A stretch of DNA of 64,000 bases from Citrobacter sp. wls619 (lineage in GTDB: Bacteria > Pseudomonadota > Gammaproteobacteria > Enterobacterales > Enterobacteriaceae), in assembly GCF_005281345.1 (NCBI RefSeq), contig NZ_SZXJ01000083.1:1-64000 (forward strand), given 5' to 3'. The notes under the pieces are model-generated. The model did not search any database. It saw only the letters and a list, made by a program, of their open reading frames with translations, and was not told the DNA's origin. This document shows, piece after piece, positions 21,786 through 31,060 of the stretch (the stretch's first letter is position 1; each line of letters opens with the position of its first letter). The position numbers and the translations under genes were made by a program.

Positions 21786-22472
21786 CTATTCCGTCAGTAA
21801 TTTGCCGGACATGGCTTGCTGAATAATGGGAATTGGCGTCAGCAGGTGCTGGCGCATTAACTCGCTGGCGCGGGCGGCATCGCGCGCCAGAATCGCTTCG
21901 GTCAGCGTTTGATGCTGGTCGTGCTTATCTTCCAGCATCTCTACCGACAGCACCGTTTTACGCAACCAGATGAAACGGTATCGTGCCGCCAGAGAGAACA
22001 GCCGTTCACGCATTTGCAGCAGATATTGCGAACCACAGCCAGCAACAATCGCCGTGTGAAACGCCTGATGGCGCTGATCCCACTCATCAAGCATCTGCTC
22101 GCTGGCGTCAACGGCCTCCAGTTTGCTGAGCATATGCGCGCGCGCCAGAATCTCGGCTTCCCAGGCATCGTCCCCACGCGCGATAGCCAGACCCACCAGC
22201 ATGGCTTCCATATTGGCGCGGGCATCGAAAATATCGAGTAACTCTTGCTCGGACATCGGCGCCACCCGATATCCTTTCTGATTGACCACCGTGACCAGTC
22301 GCTCTGCAACCAGTTGCGAAAGCGCTTCGCGCAGTGGCCCAACGCCCAGTTCATAACGTGAAGTCAGCAGGCTCATACGCAGTTTCTCATCAGGCTGATA
22401 TATACCGCGGATGATATCGTTCTTCAGCCAGCGGTACCCATCAATGGCCGTCGGTTGGGAAATGGCGGTCAT
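21786..22472 (-). CDS. glaR: GntR/FadR-type repressor GlaR (CsiR)
   Basis: 228 residues, FadR-type GntR regulator (FCD C-terminal domain). The helix-turn-helix is around SLLTSRYELGVGPLREALSQLVAERLV. In E. coli it represses glaH-lhgO-gabDTP and is relieved by glutarate. It is the last gene of that cluster in the same direction, 45 bases after gabP. It has eight residues more than E. coli CsiR at the N-terminus, so the exact start is uncertain. Confidence 0.94.
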   Translation of the reverse strand: MTAISQPTAIDGYRWLKNDIIRGIYQPDEKLRMSLLTSRYELGVGPLREALSQLVAERLVTVVNQKGYRVAPMSEQELLDIFDARANMEAMLVGLAIARGDDAWEAEILARAHMLSKLEAVDASEQMLDEWDQRHQAFHTAIVAGCGSQYLLQMRERLFSLAARYRFIWLRKTVLSVEMLEDKHDQHQTLTEAILARDAARASELMRQHLLTPIPIIQQAMSGKLLTE

Positions 22473-22517
22473 GGTCTTACTCCTGAATAAATGTCCCGGC
22501 CTGCGCCGGGATCAGAT

Positions 22518-23918
22518 TTAATGCGTATTTTGCAACGGTGTTTTTTGCCACGATAGCAGTTTTTTCCAGCGTGACATAATGGGCACGGTGCAAATAATCC
22601 CGATGGCGAGTAGCCCGGTCGACACCACCTCCAGCTGTTGCGCCGGACGGAAGAGCATCACCACTAATACGAAGACAATAAAGGCGATCACCAGCCAGGT
22701 AAGCCATGGAAAGAGCCACATTCTCAGTTTAATTTCACCGCCCTGCGCCAGCAGGATTTTGCGCATCCGTAACTGAGAAATAGCAATCACCAGATAGACC
22801 AGCAGCGCGATGGCGCCGGAGCTGTCGATCAGAAACTTAAATACTTTGGCCGGCGCGTAATAGTTGACGATAACGGTGAGGAATGCCGCCCCGGTAGAGA
22901 GTAGTACTGCCACATACGGCGTTTTGCTGCGGTTTGTTTTACCCATAAAGGCGGGGGCATCGCCACGACGGCTCAGGGAATAGAGCATACGGGATGACGT
23001 ATATAGCGCGGAGTTCAGGCAACTGGTTACCGACAGCAAAATAACGCAATCCATGATCAGCTTTGCATGCGGAATATGCAGTAACTCCAGCACCGAGCGG
23101 TACGACCCAACCTCTTTCAGTCCCGGCATGTTCCACGGGATCAACGCGACCACCACGAAAATGGAGCACAGATAGAAAATTGAGATACGCCAGATAACCG
23201 AGTTCGTCGCCCGTACGATGTGTTTATCCGGGGTGTCGGATTCCGCGGCGGCAATGGTGACAATCTCCGCGCCCATAAAGGAAAACATGGTGATTAGCAT
23301 CGCACTGAGTACTGCGCCAAAACCATTGGGCATAAAGCCGCCCTGATCCCACAGCCGTGAAACGCCGCCGACCTCAGCGTAGGGATAGAAGCCGCTAATC
23401 GCCGCGGCGCCGAGGGCGATAAACGCCAGAATGGCAATCACTTTACACAGCGCCAGCCAGAATTCAAACTCGCCGTAATTTTTGACGCTCAGCAAATTAC
23501 TGCCGGTTAATGCCAGGGTGATAACCAGGGAAAACAGCCAGATAGGCACTCCTGGGATCCATGAATGCAGGATGATGGCCGCAATGTTAGCTTCCAGCGG
23601 AATCACCAGCACCCAGAACCACCAGTACAGCCAACCGATGGTATAACCGGCCCATGGCCCGATAGCTTTATCGGCGTAGGTGGAGAAGGAACCCGTATCG
23701 GGTGTGGCGACGGCCATTTCGGCCAGCATGCGCATAATCATGACCACCAGTAACCCGGCGAACAGATAGGCCAGCAGCACCGCCGGACCGGCTTCGGCAA
23801 TCGCCACGCTTGAACCTACAAATAAACTGGCGCCGATAACGCCGGCAATGGACAACATGGTGACGTGGCGTGATTTCAGCCCGCCCCCTAAATCATGTGA
23901 TTGTGACACTTGCCCCAT
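22518..23918 (-). CDS. gabP: GABA permease GabP
   Basis: 466 residues, amino acid-polyamine-organocation family with 12 membrane segments, near-identical in the start MGQVSQSHDLGGGLKSRH to E. coli GabP. It imports 4-aminobutyrate by proton symport. The conserved SMLSIAG-like region and SFSTYADKAIGPWAGY are visible. A REP element separates it from gabT. Confidence 0.97.
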   Translation of the reverse strand: MGQVSQSHDLGGGLKSRHVTMLSIAGVIGASLFVGSSVAIAEAGPAVLLAYLFAGLLVVMIMRMLAEMAVATPDTGSFSTYADKAIGPWAGYTIGWLYWWFWVLVIPLEANIAAIILHSWIPGVPIWLFSLVITLALTGSNLLSVKNYGEFEFWLALCKVIAILAFIALGAAAISGFYPYAEVGGVSRLWDQGGFMPNGFGAVLSAMLITMFSFMGAEIVTIAAAESDTPDKHIVRATNSVIWRISIFYLCSIFVVVALIPWNMPGLKEVGSYRSVLELLHIPHAKLIMDCVILLSVTSCLNSALYTSSRMLYSLSRRGDAPAFMGKTNRSKTPYVAVLLSTGAAFLTVIVNYYAPAKVFKFLIDSSGAIALLVYLVIAISQLRMRKILLAQGGEIKLRMWLFPWLTWLVIAFIVFVLVVMLFRPAQQLEVVSTGLLAIGIICTVPIMSRWKKLLSWQKTPLQNTH

Positions 23919-23966
23919 CTTTAAACCTCGTTATTGTTATTGACGTCGCTTCCTGCACCTTACCCA

Positions 23967-24043
23967 TAGGCCCGGTAAGCGTAGTGCCACCGGGCATCAC
24001 AACATTGCCGGATGGCAGCGCTTGCGCTTTATCCGGCCTACAA
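23967..24043. repeat. REP/BIME repeat between gabT and gabP
   Basis: Two palindromic units: 23967-23996 (TAGGCCCGGTAAGC to CCACCGGGCA, the same type as in proW-proX) and 24005-24043 (TTGCCGGATGGCAGC to ATCCGGCCTACAA). Confidence 0.85.
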
Positions 24044-24065
24044 TTTCCCGTTTTTATTCGGGGGT

Positions 24066-25349
24066 TTAACCCTGTTTTGCCTCGGCAAAACACTGAGCAA
24101 TAATGTCCAGACCCTGACGGATTTGCCCGTCTTCAATGGTGAGTGGAACAAGGATGCGCAGCACGTTGTAGTAAGGCCCGCAGGAGAGCAGGATCAACCC
24201 TTTGTCACGTGCACGCGCGACGACGTCGGCCGTCAGTTTGGCATCGGGTCTGGTGTGGTCGCCGTCTTCGAACAACTCGATGGCAATCATTGCGCCCAGC
24301 CCGCGAACATCACCAATCTCGCGGTGCGTTTCCGCGATGGCCAGCAGACCATCGCGCAGGGTTTTGCCCAGGTCGTTCGCTTTTTGCAGCAGGTTTTCCT
24401 GCTCGAAAATATTCAGCACCGCCAACGCGGCGGCACAGGCAATCGGGTTACCGGCATAGGTACCGCCCAGACCACCCGGTGGGACGGCGTCCATCACCTC
24501 GGCACGTCCGGTGACGCCGGCCAGTGGGAAGCCGCCGGCGATGGATTTTGCGAAGGTGGTGAGATCGGGGGCCACACCCATTTGCTCCATCGCAAACAGC
24601 GTACCGGTACGCCCTGCGCCGCTCTGCACTTCATCGGCAATCAACATGATCCCGTGTTCGTCACAAATGGCGCGCAGGCGCTGCATAAAGGCCGGAGAGG
24701 CGGCGTAAAAACCGCCTTCGCCTTGTACAGGTTCAATGACGATGGCGGCAATATCTTCCGGGGCCGCGTCGTTTTTGAAAATACGGTGGATGCTGGCAAT
24801 CGCATCGTCATCGCTGATACCGTGCAGCGCGCAAGGGTACAGCGCACGATACACATGACCCGGCATCAGCCCCATGCCAGCAGAGTACGGGTTCACTTTC
24901 CCGGTTAATGAGAGGGTGTAGTGGGTACGGCCATGATAGGCACCGCTAAAGGCGATGGTCCCGGTACGTTTGGTGGCCGCGCGGGCGATTTTCACCGCAT
25001 TTTCCACGGCTTCAGATCCGGTGGTGACCAGCAGGGTTTTCTTGGCGAAATCACCCGGCACTTTCTTGTTCATAATCTCACACAGCTCGAGGTACGGCTC
25101 ATAGGCCAGCACCTGGAAGCAGGTATGTGACAGTTTTTTCAACTGCGCTTCTACCGCAGAGACAATCTGCGGATGCAGGTGACCGGTATTCAACACCGCA
25201 ATACCGCCAGCAAAATCGAGGAACTCACGGCCTTCAACGTCCCAAACCCGGCAGTTTTCTGCGCGTTCGGCAAAAATCGGGTGGATCTGTCCTACGCCAC
25301 GAGGAACGGCGTTACTGCGACGTTGCATGAGTTCTTTATTGGTGCTCAT
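24066..25349 (-). CDS. gabT: 4-aminobutyrate aminotransferase GabT
   Basis: 427-residue fold-type I, class III PLP aminotransferase; converts GABA and 2-oxoglutarate to succinate semialdehyde and glutamate. It also acts on 5-aminovalerate, linking it to glutarate catabolism by glaH/lhgO upstream. The PLP lysine lies in TFAKSIAGGFPLAG, with LIADEVQSGAGRTG carrying the PLP-contacting Asp. The ATG at 25349 (MSTNKELMQRRS) matches family length; a longer frame to 25385 is unlikely. Confidence 0.97.
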   Translation of the reverse strand: MSTNKELMQRRSNAVPRGVGQIHPIFAERAENCRVWDVEGREFLDFAGGIAVLNTGHLHPQIVSAVEAQLKKLSHTCFQVLAYEPYLELCEIMNKKVPGDFAKKTLLVTTGSEAVENAVKIARAATKRTGTIAFSGAYHGRTHYTLSLTGKVNPYSAGMGLMPGHVYRALYPCALHGISDDDAIASIHRIFKNDAAPEDIAAIVIEPVQGEGGFYAASPAFMQRLRAICDEHGIMLIADEVQSGAGRTGTLFAMEQMGVAPDLTTFAKSIAGGFPLAGVTGRAEVMDAVPPGGLGGTYAGNPIACAAALAVLNIFEQENLLQKANDLGKTLRDGLLAIAETHREIGDVRGLGAMIAIELFEDGDHTRPDAKLTADVVARARDKGLILLSCGPYYNVLRILVPLTIEDGQIRQGLDIIAQCFAEAKQG

Positions 25350-25374
25350 CAGGTGTTCTCCAGTATTTATTTTA

Positions 25375-26823
25375 TTAAAGGCCAATACACATATATTTGA
25401 TTTCTAAGTAGTCTTCGATGCCGTACTTCGAACCTTCGCGGCCAAGACCGGAGGCTTTAATGCCGCCAAACGGGGCAACTTCATTTGATATGATGCCGGT
25501 ATTAATCCCGACGATGCCGTACTCCAGCGCTTCACCAACGCGGAATACCCGGCTTAAGTCACGGGCGTAGAAGTAGGCCGCCAGCCCAAACTCGGTGTCG
25601 TTGGCCTGGGCAATGACGTCAGCTTCATCTTTAAAGCGAAACAGCGGTGCCAGCGGGCCGAAGGTCTCTTCTTTGGCGACCTTCGCGTTATCAGGCACAT
25701 CTACCAGAATAGTGGGCTGGAAGAAGTTGCCGCCCAGTGCGTGAGCCTTACCCCCCGCCACGATGCGAGCGCCTTTATCCAGCGCGTCGGCGATGTGTTC
25801 CTGCACTTTGGCGACGGCTTTTTCATCGATCAGCGGCCCGGTGGTGACGTCAGGTTGCAGACCGTCGCCGAGGTGCAGCTTGCTTACCGCTTGCTGGAGC
25901 TTGTCGGCAAACTGCTCATACACGCCGTCCTGAACATACAGACGGTTGGCACAGACGCAGGTCTGCCCGGCATTACGAAACTTCGATGCCAGCGCACCTT
26001 CCACGGCTTTATCGAGATCGGCATCGTCAAAGACGATAAACGGCGCATTGCCGCCCAGTTCGAGTGACACCTTCTTGATATCTTTGGCGCACTGTTGCAT
26101 TAGCTGGCGTCCAATCTCAGTGGATCCGGTAAACGACAGCTTGCGTACCAGCGGGTTGCCAGTCAGCTCATTACCAACAGCACTGGCTGAACCGGTCACC
26201 ACGCTGAAAACACCTGCCGGGATCCCGGCGCGATTGGCCAGTTCAGCCAGCGCCAGCGCGGAGTACGGTGTCTGGCTGGCGGGTTTGAGCACCATCGTGC
26301 AGCCTGCCGCCAGCGCCGGACCGGCTTTACGGGTGATCATTGCGGAAGGGAAGTTCCACGGTGTGATAGCGGCGGTAACGCCAATCGGCTGTTTGATGAC
26401 GATCAGACGCTTATCAGCTTGATGGCCGGGAATGGTGTCGCCGTAAATACGTTTGCCCTCTTCGGCAAACCACTCGATAAATGAGGCAGCATAGGTGATT
26501 TCGCCTTTGGCCTCAGCCAGCGGTTTACCCTGTTCCAGCGTCATCAGGCGGGCGAGATCGTCCTGATGCTCAATCATCAGATTGAACCAGCGACGCAGGA
26601 TATTGGCGCGCTCTTTCGCGGTCAGCGCTCGCCATGCGGGCAGGGCGCGATTCGCGGCTTCAATGGCCTCGCGGGTTTCATCTGCTCCCATTTTCGGTAC
26701 GCTACCCAGTTGCTGACCATTCGCGGGGTTGGTCACCGCGATGGTCTCGCCGCTGTTGGCGTCACGCCAGTGGCCGTTGATCAGTGCCTGCTGGCGAAAC
26801 AAGGTGGGATCGTTAAGTTGCAT
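25375..26823 (-). CDS. gabD: Succinate-semialdehyde dehydrogenase GabD
   Basis: 482 residues, NADP-dependent aldehyde dehydrogenase; oxidises succinate (or glutarate) semialdehyde to the diacid. The catalytic Glu lies in VSLELGGNAPF and the catalytic Cys in NAGQTCVCANR. The middle gene of the glaH-lhgO-gabD-gabT-gabP operon. Confidence 0.97.
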   Translation of the reverse strand: MQLNDPTLFRQQALINGHWRDANSGETIAVTNPANGQQLGSVPKMGADETREAIEAANRALPAWRALTAKERANILRRWFNLMIEHQDDLARLMTLEQGKPLAEAKGEITYAASFIEWFAEEGKRIYGDTIPGHQADKRLIVIKQPIGVTAAITPWNFPSAMITRKAGPALAAGCTMVLKPASQTPYSALALAELANRAGIPAGVFSVVTGSASAVGNELTGNPLVRKLSFTGSTEIGRQLMQQCAKDIKKVSLELGGNAPFIVFDDADLDKAVEGALASKFRNAGQTCVCANRLYVQDGVYEQFADKLQQAVSKLHLGDGLQPDVTTGPLIDEKAVAKVQEHIADALDKGARIVAGGKAHALGGNFFQPTILVDVPDNAKVAKEETFGPLAPLFRFKDEADVIAQANDTEFGLAAYFYARDLSRVFRVGEALEYGIVGINTGIISNEVAPFGGIKASGLGREGSKYGIEDYLEIKYMCIGL

Positions 26824-26846
26824 GATTGCTTCCTGTCTTAAAAAGG

Positions 26847-28115
26847 TTAACGGGTGAACGCGGCGTGTAATGTCTCCACGCTACGTGCCGCACGCAGCGT
26901 GCGTCCGGGATTACTCTGGTTCTCCAGAAGGGCGTGAACTTTGCTGACGATATGCGCGCCGATAGGGAGAGCTGACGTTGCCGCGGGAGACGGGGCGTTA
27001 CAGGTGTGAATCGAACGCGGCGTGGTGACAAACAGGAAATCGTCAATCAGCTTGCCGTCCGGCGATACCGCCTGTGCCCGCACACCTGCAGGCCACGGCT
27101 GCAGATCTTTCTGCGTCAGGCTCGGGCAATACTTTTGCACCAGCCGCAAATATCCGCTTTTGCACAGCGAGTTTTTCATTTCGCCAAGCCCGGAACGCAG
27201 GTTGTTTTGCAGCACGCGGCGGATGCCGGAAGAGCCGAGGATCTCCAGCGTATCGCTGAGCGAGAAGTCGCGTTTACGGTAGCCTTCGCGTTTAAATGCC
27301 AGCACGGCGTTCGGACCTACCGTCACGCTGCCGTCTATCATGCGGGTGAGATGCACACCGAGGAATGGCATCGCCGGGTCGGGGATCGGGTAGATCAGAT
27401 GATTGACTATCTGGTTATGTTCTGACGCCAGGCGGAAGTATTCGCCGCGGAACGGGCAGATGATAAAGCCAGGTTCAACGCCGAGCATTTTCACCAGTCG
27501 GTCCGCCATCAGGCCGGAACAGGTAATCAGGGTAGCCCCTTCATATTCCTGACCCTGACGGGTATGGACGATCACGCCCGCAGCATGCTCTTTCAGCGCG
27601 CTGACCTCCGCGTTGTAAATAATCTCACCGCCTTTGGCCTGGAAAATCTTCGCCATCGCGGCGGTGACTTCGCGGTAGCTGACTATTCCGCTCGACGGGA
27701 CAAAAATACCGCCCAGTCCGGTGATGTTCGGCTCACGCTCACGCAGTTCTTCGGCGTTTAACCACTCGCGCTCTAAACCGTTAGCGGCAGTGCGATCCCA
27801 TAAGGCACGCATCCGCTCCATTTCCAGCGCCGAGGTGGCAACCAGCATTTTTCCGCAAACGTCATAGCGGATGCCGTTTTGGTCGCAAAAAGCTTTGGTG
27901 GCGCGATTTCCGGCCAGGCAAAACTGTGCCTTCAGGCTACCGGGAGTGTAATAGACCCCGGCATGAATCACGCCGCTGTTGTGGCCCGTCTGGTGGCAGG
28001 CCGGGCTGGACTCTTTCTCCAGCAACGCAATTCTGGCATCCGGGTAGACATCGATCAGCTGCATGGCAGTCGACATGCCGATAATGCCGCCGCCAATAAT
28101 CACAAAATCATACAT
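26847..28115 (-). CDS. lhgO: L-2-hydroxyglutarate dehydrogenase LhgO
   Basis: 422-residue FAD-dependent enzyme (DAO fold) with the N-terminal dinucleotide motif IIGGGIIGMSTA; oxidises L-2-hydroxyglutarate made by GlaH to 2-oxoglutarate, passing electrons to the quinone pool. It starts 20 bases after glaH. Confidence 0.96.
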   Translation of the reverse strand: MYDFVIIGGGIIGMSTAMQLIDVYPDARIALLEKESSPACHQTGHNSGVIHAGVYYTPGSLKAQFCLAGNRATKAFCDQNGIRYDVCGKMLVATSALEMERMRALWDRTAANGLEREWLNAEELREREPNITGLGGIFVPSSGIVSYREVTAAMAKIFQAKGGEIIYNAEVSALKEHAAGVIVHTRQGQEYEGATLITCSGLMADRLVKMLGVEPGFIICPFRGEYFRLASEHNQIVNHLIYPIPDPAMPFLGVHLTRMIDGSVTVGPNAVLAFKREGYRKRDFSLSDTLEILGSSGIRRVLQNNLRSGLGEMKNSLCKSGYLRLVQKYCPSLTQKDLQPWPAGVRAQAVSPDGKLIDDFLFVTTPRSIHTCNAPSPAATSALPIGAHIVSKVHALLENQSNPGRTLRAARSVETLHAAFTR

Positions 28116-28134
28116 CCGCTATTTTCCTTCGCGC

Positions 28135-29112
28135 TTACTGGTGGGTCTGGTAATGGTGGGTGGCATAGGCGAAATAGCCACGCTGACGCATCAGTTCGCG
28201 ACGCAGGTCAGGATGCGAGGTGAAGCGGTCGCGACCGTGCAGCCAGAACAGGTTGTTGATCAGCAAGAATTTACCGACCGATACCGGAACGGAAAGAATG
28301 TTCTTGCTGGTTTCCAGCGCATCGGACAAATCGCTCAGCCAGACGCCTTCTTCATAATCCTTCGGCTGGACAAACTGGTCGATGTAACGCATGACAGGGC
28401 GGCCCAGTTGGTCAACGTCAAACACCGGATGGAATACGTCCTGGCTAACGTTTTTGCTTGGTGGTGCGGCAAAGCGCATGGCACGGCGTGCCAGCGGGTG
28501 GGTAAAGTACTGATCCAGATGTTCCCAGTCATCGAGATGCAGCAGCAGCGAGTTACCGCCCGTCATGTTCTGCTCGTCTATCTTCATCATCAGTACATAG
28601 TCGGTGATTTCTTCGAGATAGGTACCGTCGTTATGCAGCTCCATGACACGGTGCGGCTGACGAAGATAACTGTCTGAGTTATCGACGTTTTTAACCACGA
28701 AGCGCGCATAGTACTGACCGCTCATCGCATCAAAATTTGAGCGCCCGATAAGATGCGCGACGGCTGTTGCCAGTTTGACCATCTCTTCTGCCTGTGCCAC
28801 GTCATCAACGCCCACGGCATTGATCAGCAGTGCGCCTTCAGCACGATCCAGCAAGGTTTTTAGTAGCAGAGGCTGCAACTGATTGCCGCACAGGGCGTCG
28901 AGGATCTGACCCACTTTGAAACGCAAGAAAGATTTGTATTCCAGGGCCTGTACCGGCCATTGCGCGACGGCTTGCAGAAATTGCTCCGTAGTCTCAGCAC
29001 AGAAAGTCAGCTCCAGTAAGCGTGGCGACTGGGCTGATGGTTTCAGTGTGAAGCCGCTGTAGTGTTGGGCTGGATCTTCAGCGTTCGGTTGTACGGCAGT
29101 CAGTGCGTTCAT
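28135..29112 (-). CDS. glaH: Glutarate 2-hydroxylase GlaH (CsiD)
   Basis: 325-residue Fe(II)/2-oxoglutarate dioxygenase; hydroxylates glutarate to L-2-hydroxyglutarate. Iron ligands are HND in [12 protein letters not shown] and the distal His in [10 protein letters not shown]; a 2-oxoglutarate-binding Arg lies nearby. The ATG at 29112 ([13 protein letters not shown]) is the family start. First gene of the carbon-starvation operon; a CRP-like site lies about 130 bases upstream. Confidence 0.96.
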   Translation of the reverse strand: MNALTAVQPNAEDPAQHYSGFTLKPSAQSPRLLELTFCAETTEQFLQAVAQWPVQALEYKSFLRFKVGQILDALCGNQLQPLLLKTLLDRAEGALLINAVGVDDVAQAEEMVKLATAVAHLIGRSNFDAMSGQYYARFVVKNVDNSDSYLRQPHRVMELHNDGTYLEEITDYVLMMKIDEQNMTGGNSLLLHLDDWEHLDQYFTHPLARRAMRFAAPPSKNVSQDVFHPVFDVDQLGRPVMRYIDQFVQPKDYEEGVWLSDLSDALETSKNILSVPVSVGKFLLINNLFWLHGRDRFTSHPDLRRELMRQRGYFAYATHHYQTHQ

Positions 29113-29230
29113 CAGAATCGATCCTCTCAGTAGATTGTCAGGGAGACATGGCGATGCTCGTTTCGTAGCCATAAATTAAAAATATCTACATTTTTGAAAA
29201 ACGCGCACAGAATGTGCTTTTTGTTTATTA

Positions 29231-29252
29231 TTTGTGATCAAAAGCAACAAAT
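29231..29252 (-). promoter_or_regulatory. Possible CRP site upstream of glaH
   Basis: TGTGATCA at 29233-29240 (TGATCACA on the transcribed strand) gives one good CRP half-site; the other half is poor. The distance from the glaH ATG suits a site near -68, as known for the CRP/sigma-S-dependent E. coli csiD promoter. Confidence 0.4.
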
Positions 29253-29371
29253 ATTTAACATTAGAAAGGGTGAGGTTAAATGAAAAACGCGGGAGATAAG
29301 CAGGAGAATGTTATTTAAAAACAGAGGATTAATAGTTCTGCCGCTGCTGGGGCACAGCGGCAGTAAAAAGG

Positions 29372-29974
29372 TTAGTAACCGACTTTATAAATACGTCCGC
29401 TTTGAATGCCTTCCACGCTGCGGCGGTAAGCGTTGGCCACGGTTGCCGCAGGTACGCTTTCAAAGCCAGGGAAGAATCCATCGTAGGCTTCAGCAGATTC
29501 ACTCAGGACGGTCGGGCTAATCAGGTTAATGCGCAAGCCGCGTCCTAACTCGCAGGCTGCTGCGCGCACAAATCCTTCCAGCCCGGCATTTATGGTCGCC
29601 GCATTTGCCCCCTGGGCAATGGGCTCATGGGAGATAATGCCGCTGATAAGCGTAATAGAACCGCCATCATTCAGGTAATGTTGCCCGGTTAAGGCCAGAC
29701 GCACCTGGCCTAACAACTTATCCTGCAGGCCCTGATTAAATTCACTGTCGGTCATCGTCGATAGCGGGCCAAAGAACAGATTGCCAGTGGCGGAAACAAT
29801 CGCATCCACGCGTCCTGTTTTTTCAAATAGCGCCTGGACGCTCTCTTGTGAGGTGATATCGACCTGGTAATCACCCTGCGTGCGGCCCACGCGGATCACC
29901 TCATGTTTACGGCTCAACGTCTCTGTGACTGCACGACCGACTGTACCGCTGGCACCAATAATGACGATTTTCAT
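29372..29974 (-). CDS. Atypical short-chain dehydrogenase/reductase
   Basis: About 200 residues with an N-terminal Rossmann loop (IGASGTVGRAV). The usual SDR catalytic YxxxK is absent; the corresponding region reads NAATINAGLEGFVRAAACELG, as in a subgroup of short SDR-like proteins. The ATG at 29974 has GGAGG five bases upstream. It is divergent from the LysR gene 98 bases away, which probably regulates it. Substrate unknown; a reductase of small carbonyl compounds is possible, but the missing catalytic residues make even that uncertain. Confidence 0.75.
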   Translation of the reverse strand: MKIVIIGASGTVGRAVTETLSRKHEVIRVGRTQGDYQVDITSQESVQALFEKTGRVDAIVSATGNLFFGPLSTMTDSEFNQGLQDKLLGQVRLALTGQHYLNDGGSITLISGIISHEPIAQGANAATINAGLEGFVRAAACELGRGLRINLISPTVLSESAEAYDGFFPGFESVPAATVANAYRRSVEGIQSGRIYKVGY

Positions 29975-30072
29975 AACCACCTCCGCAATAGTGTGAGCCG
30001 CTATTCTTTAATGAAAATGAAATCAGATAAACTGGCTAAAAGTTAGATGATTACTAACCAGGGGTTTGCAAT

Positions 30073-30969
30073 ATGGATAAGCTGCGCGGCATGGAAACGT
30101 TTATCGCGGTGGTGGAAAGTGGAAGCTTTACCGGTGCGGCAACGCGACTGGAGATATCTGCGGTGATGGTGGGGAAATATATCGCCCTGCTGGAGGCGCA
30201 GCTTGGTACGCGTCTGCTGGAGCGTAACACTCGCCGTCAGAGTCTTACCGATGCCGGGCGCGTTTACGTTGAAGAAGCGCGTCGGGTGCTGGAGCAGGTC
30301 TCAATCGCTGAACGTTCGGTCGAACGGCTCCGGCGGGCTCCGGCGGGTACGCTACGCATCAGCGCGCCAACCTCCTTTGGGGCCTGTGTTGTCTCGCCGC
30401 TGGCTGCGGATTTTTTGCAAACCTGGCCAGAAGTACGCATTGAGTTAGATCTGACCAACCGAATGGTGGATCTGGTCGATGAAGGGGTCGATCTGGCAAT
30501 ACGTATTGGGGATATTCATCAGACGGATGTCGTGGCGAAATATCTGGGTCCGTACCGTATGGCTATCTGTGCGTCGCCGGACTATCTTGCCCGACACGGC
30601 ACACCACGAACGCCAGGAGATCTGGTGGATCATCTGTGTTTGTCGCATACCGTGTGGACGGCACGTAATGAATGGAAACTACCGGGTGTGGCGGGTGAGG
30701 TCAGGTGGAAACGTGACGCGATTTTACGCTGTAACGATGGCCACGGCCTGCGTATGGCGGCGGTAGCGGGAGCCGGGCTGCTGTTACAACCGGAAGTTTT
30801 GCTGACAGAAGAGCTCGCGAATGGCCGGCTGGTCCGGGTGCTGGAGGGGTTTACGCCGCAACCGCGACCAATTCATTTGTTGTGGCGACAGGATTTGCGC
30901 CCACTGCCCAAGCTGACGCAGTTTGTTGAACATGTGCTGGAAGGAACGCAGGGGCTGCGCGGAAAATAA
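30073..30969 (+). CDS. LysR-family transcriptional regulator
   Basis: 298 residues with an N-terminal LysR helix-turn-helix (SFTGAATRLEISAVMVGKYIALLEAQLG), and effector-binding domain from about residue 90 (TLRISAPTSFGACVVSPL). The CrgA/DmlR subgroup has this form. A 10-base tandem duplication (GGCTCCGGCG twice, 30326-30345) lies within the linker segment LRRAPAG. Likely regulates the divergent SDR gene. Confidence 0.88.
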   Translation: MDKLRGMETFIAVVESGSFTGAATRLEISAVMVGKYIALLEAQLGTRLLERNTRRQSLTDAGRVYVEEARRVLEQVSIAERSVERLRRAPAGTLRISAPTSFGACVVSPLAADFLQTWPEVRIELDLTNRMVDLVDEGVDLAIRIGDIHQTDVVAKYLGPYRMAICASPDYLARHGTPRTPGDLVDHLCLSHTVWTARNEWKLPGVAGEVRWKRDAILRCNDGHGLRMAAVAGAGLLLQPEVLLTEELANGRLVRVLEGFTPQPRPIHLLWRQDLRPLPKLTQFVEHVLEGTQGLRGK

Positions 30970-30971
30970 AA

Positions 30972-31056
30972 GTGCCGGATGGCGTTGCGCTTATCCGGCC
31001 TACAACCGAGCCAAATTGTAGGCCGGATAGGGCGCAATAGCGCCGCCATCCGGCAA
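30972..31056. repeat. REP/BIME repeat between LysR gene and tctA
   Basis: Units at 30972-31004 (GTGCCGGATGGCG to ATCCGGCCTACA) and 31017-31056 (TGTAGGCCGGATAGG to CCATCCGGCAA), in opposite orientation, between two convergent gene ends. Confidence 0.88.
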
Positions 31057-31060
31057 TTCG

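Noticed and set aside
24012-24908. 298-codon plus-strand frame antisense to gabT
   Set aside because: It begins in a REP element and runs opposite a conserved aminotransferase; no domain.
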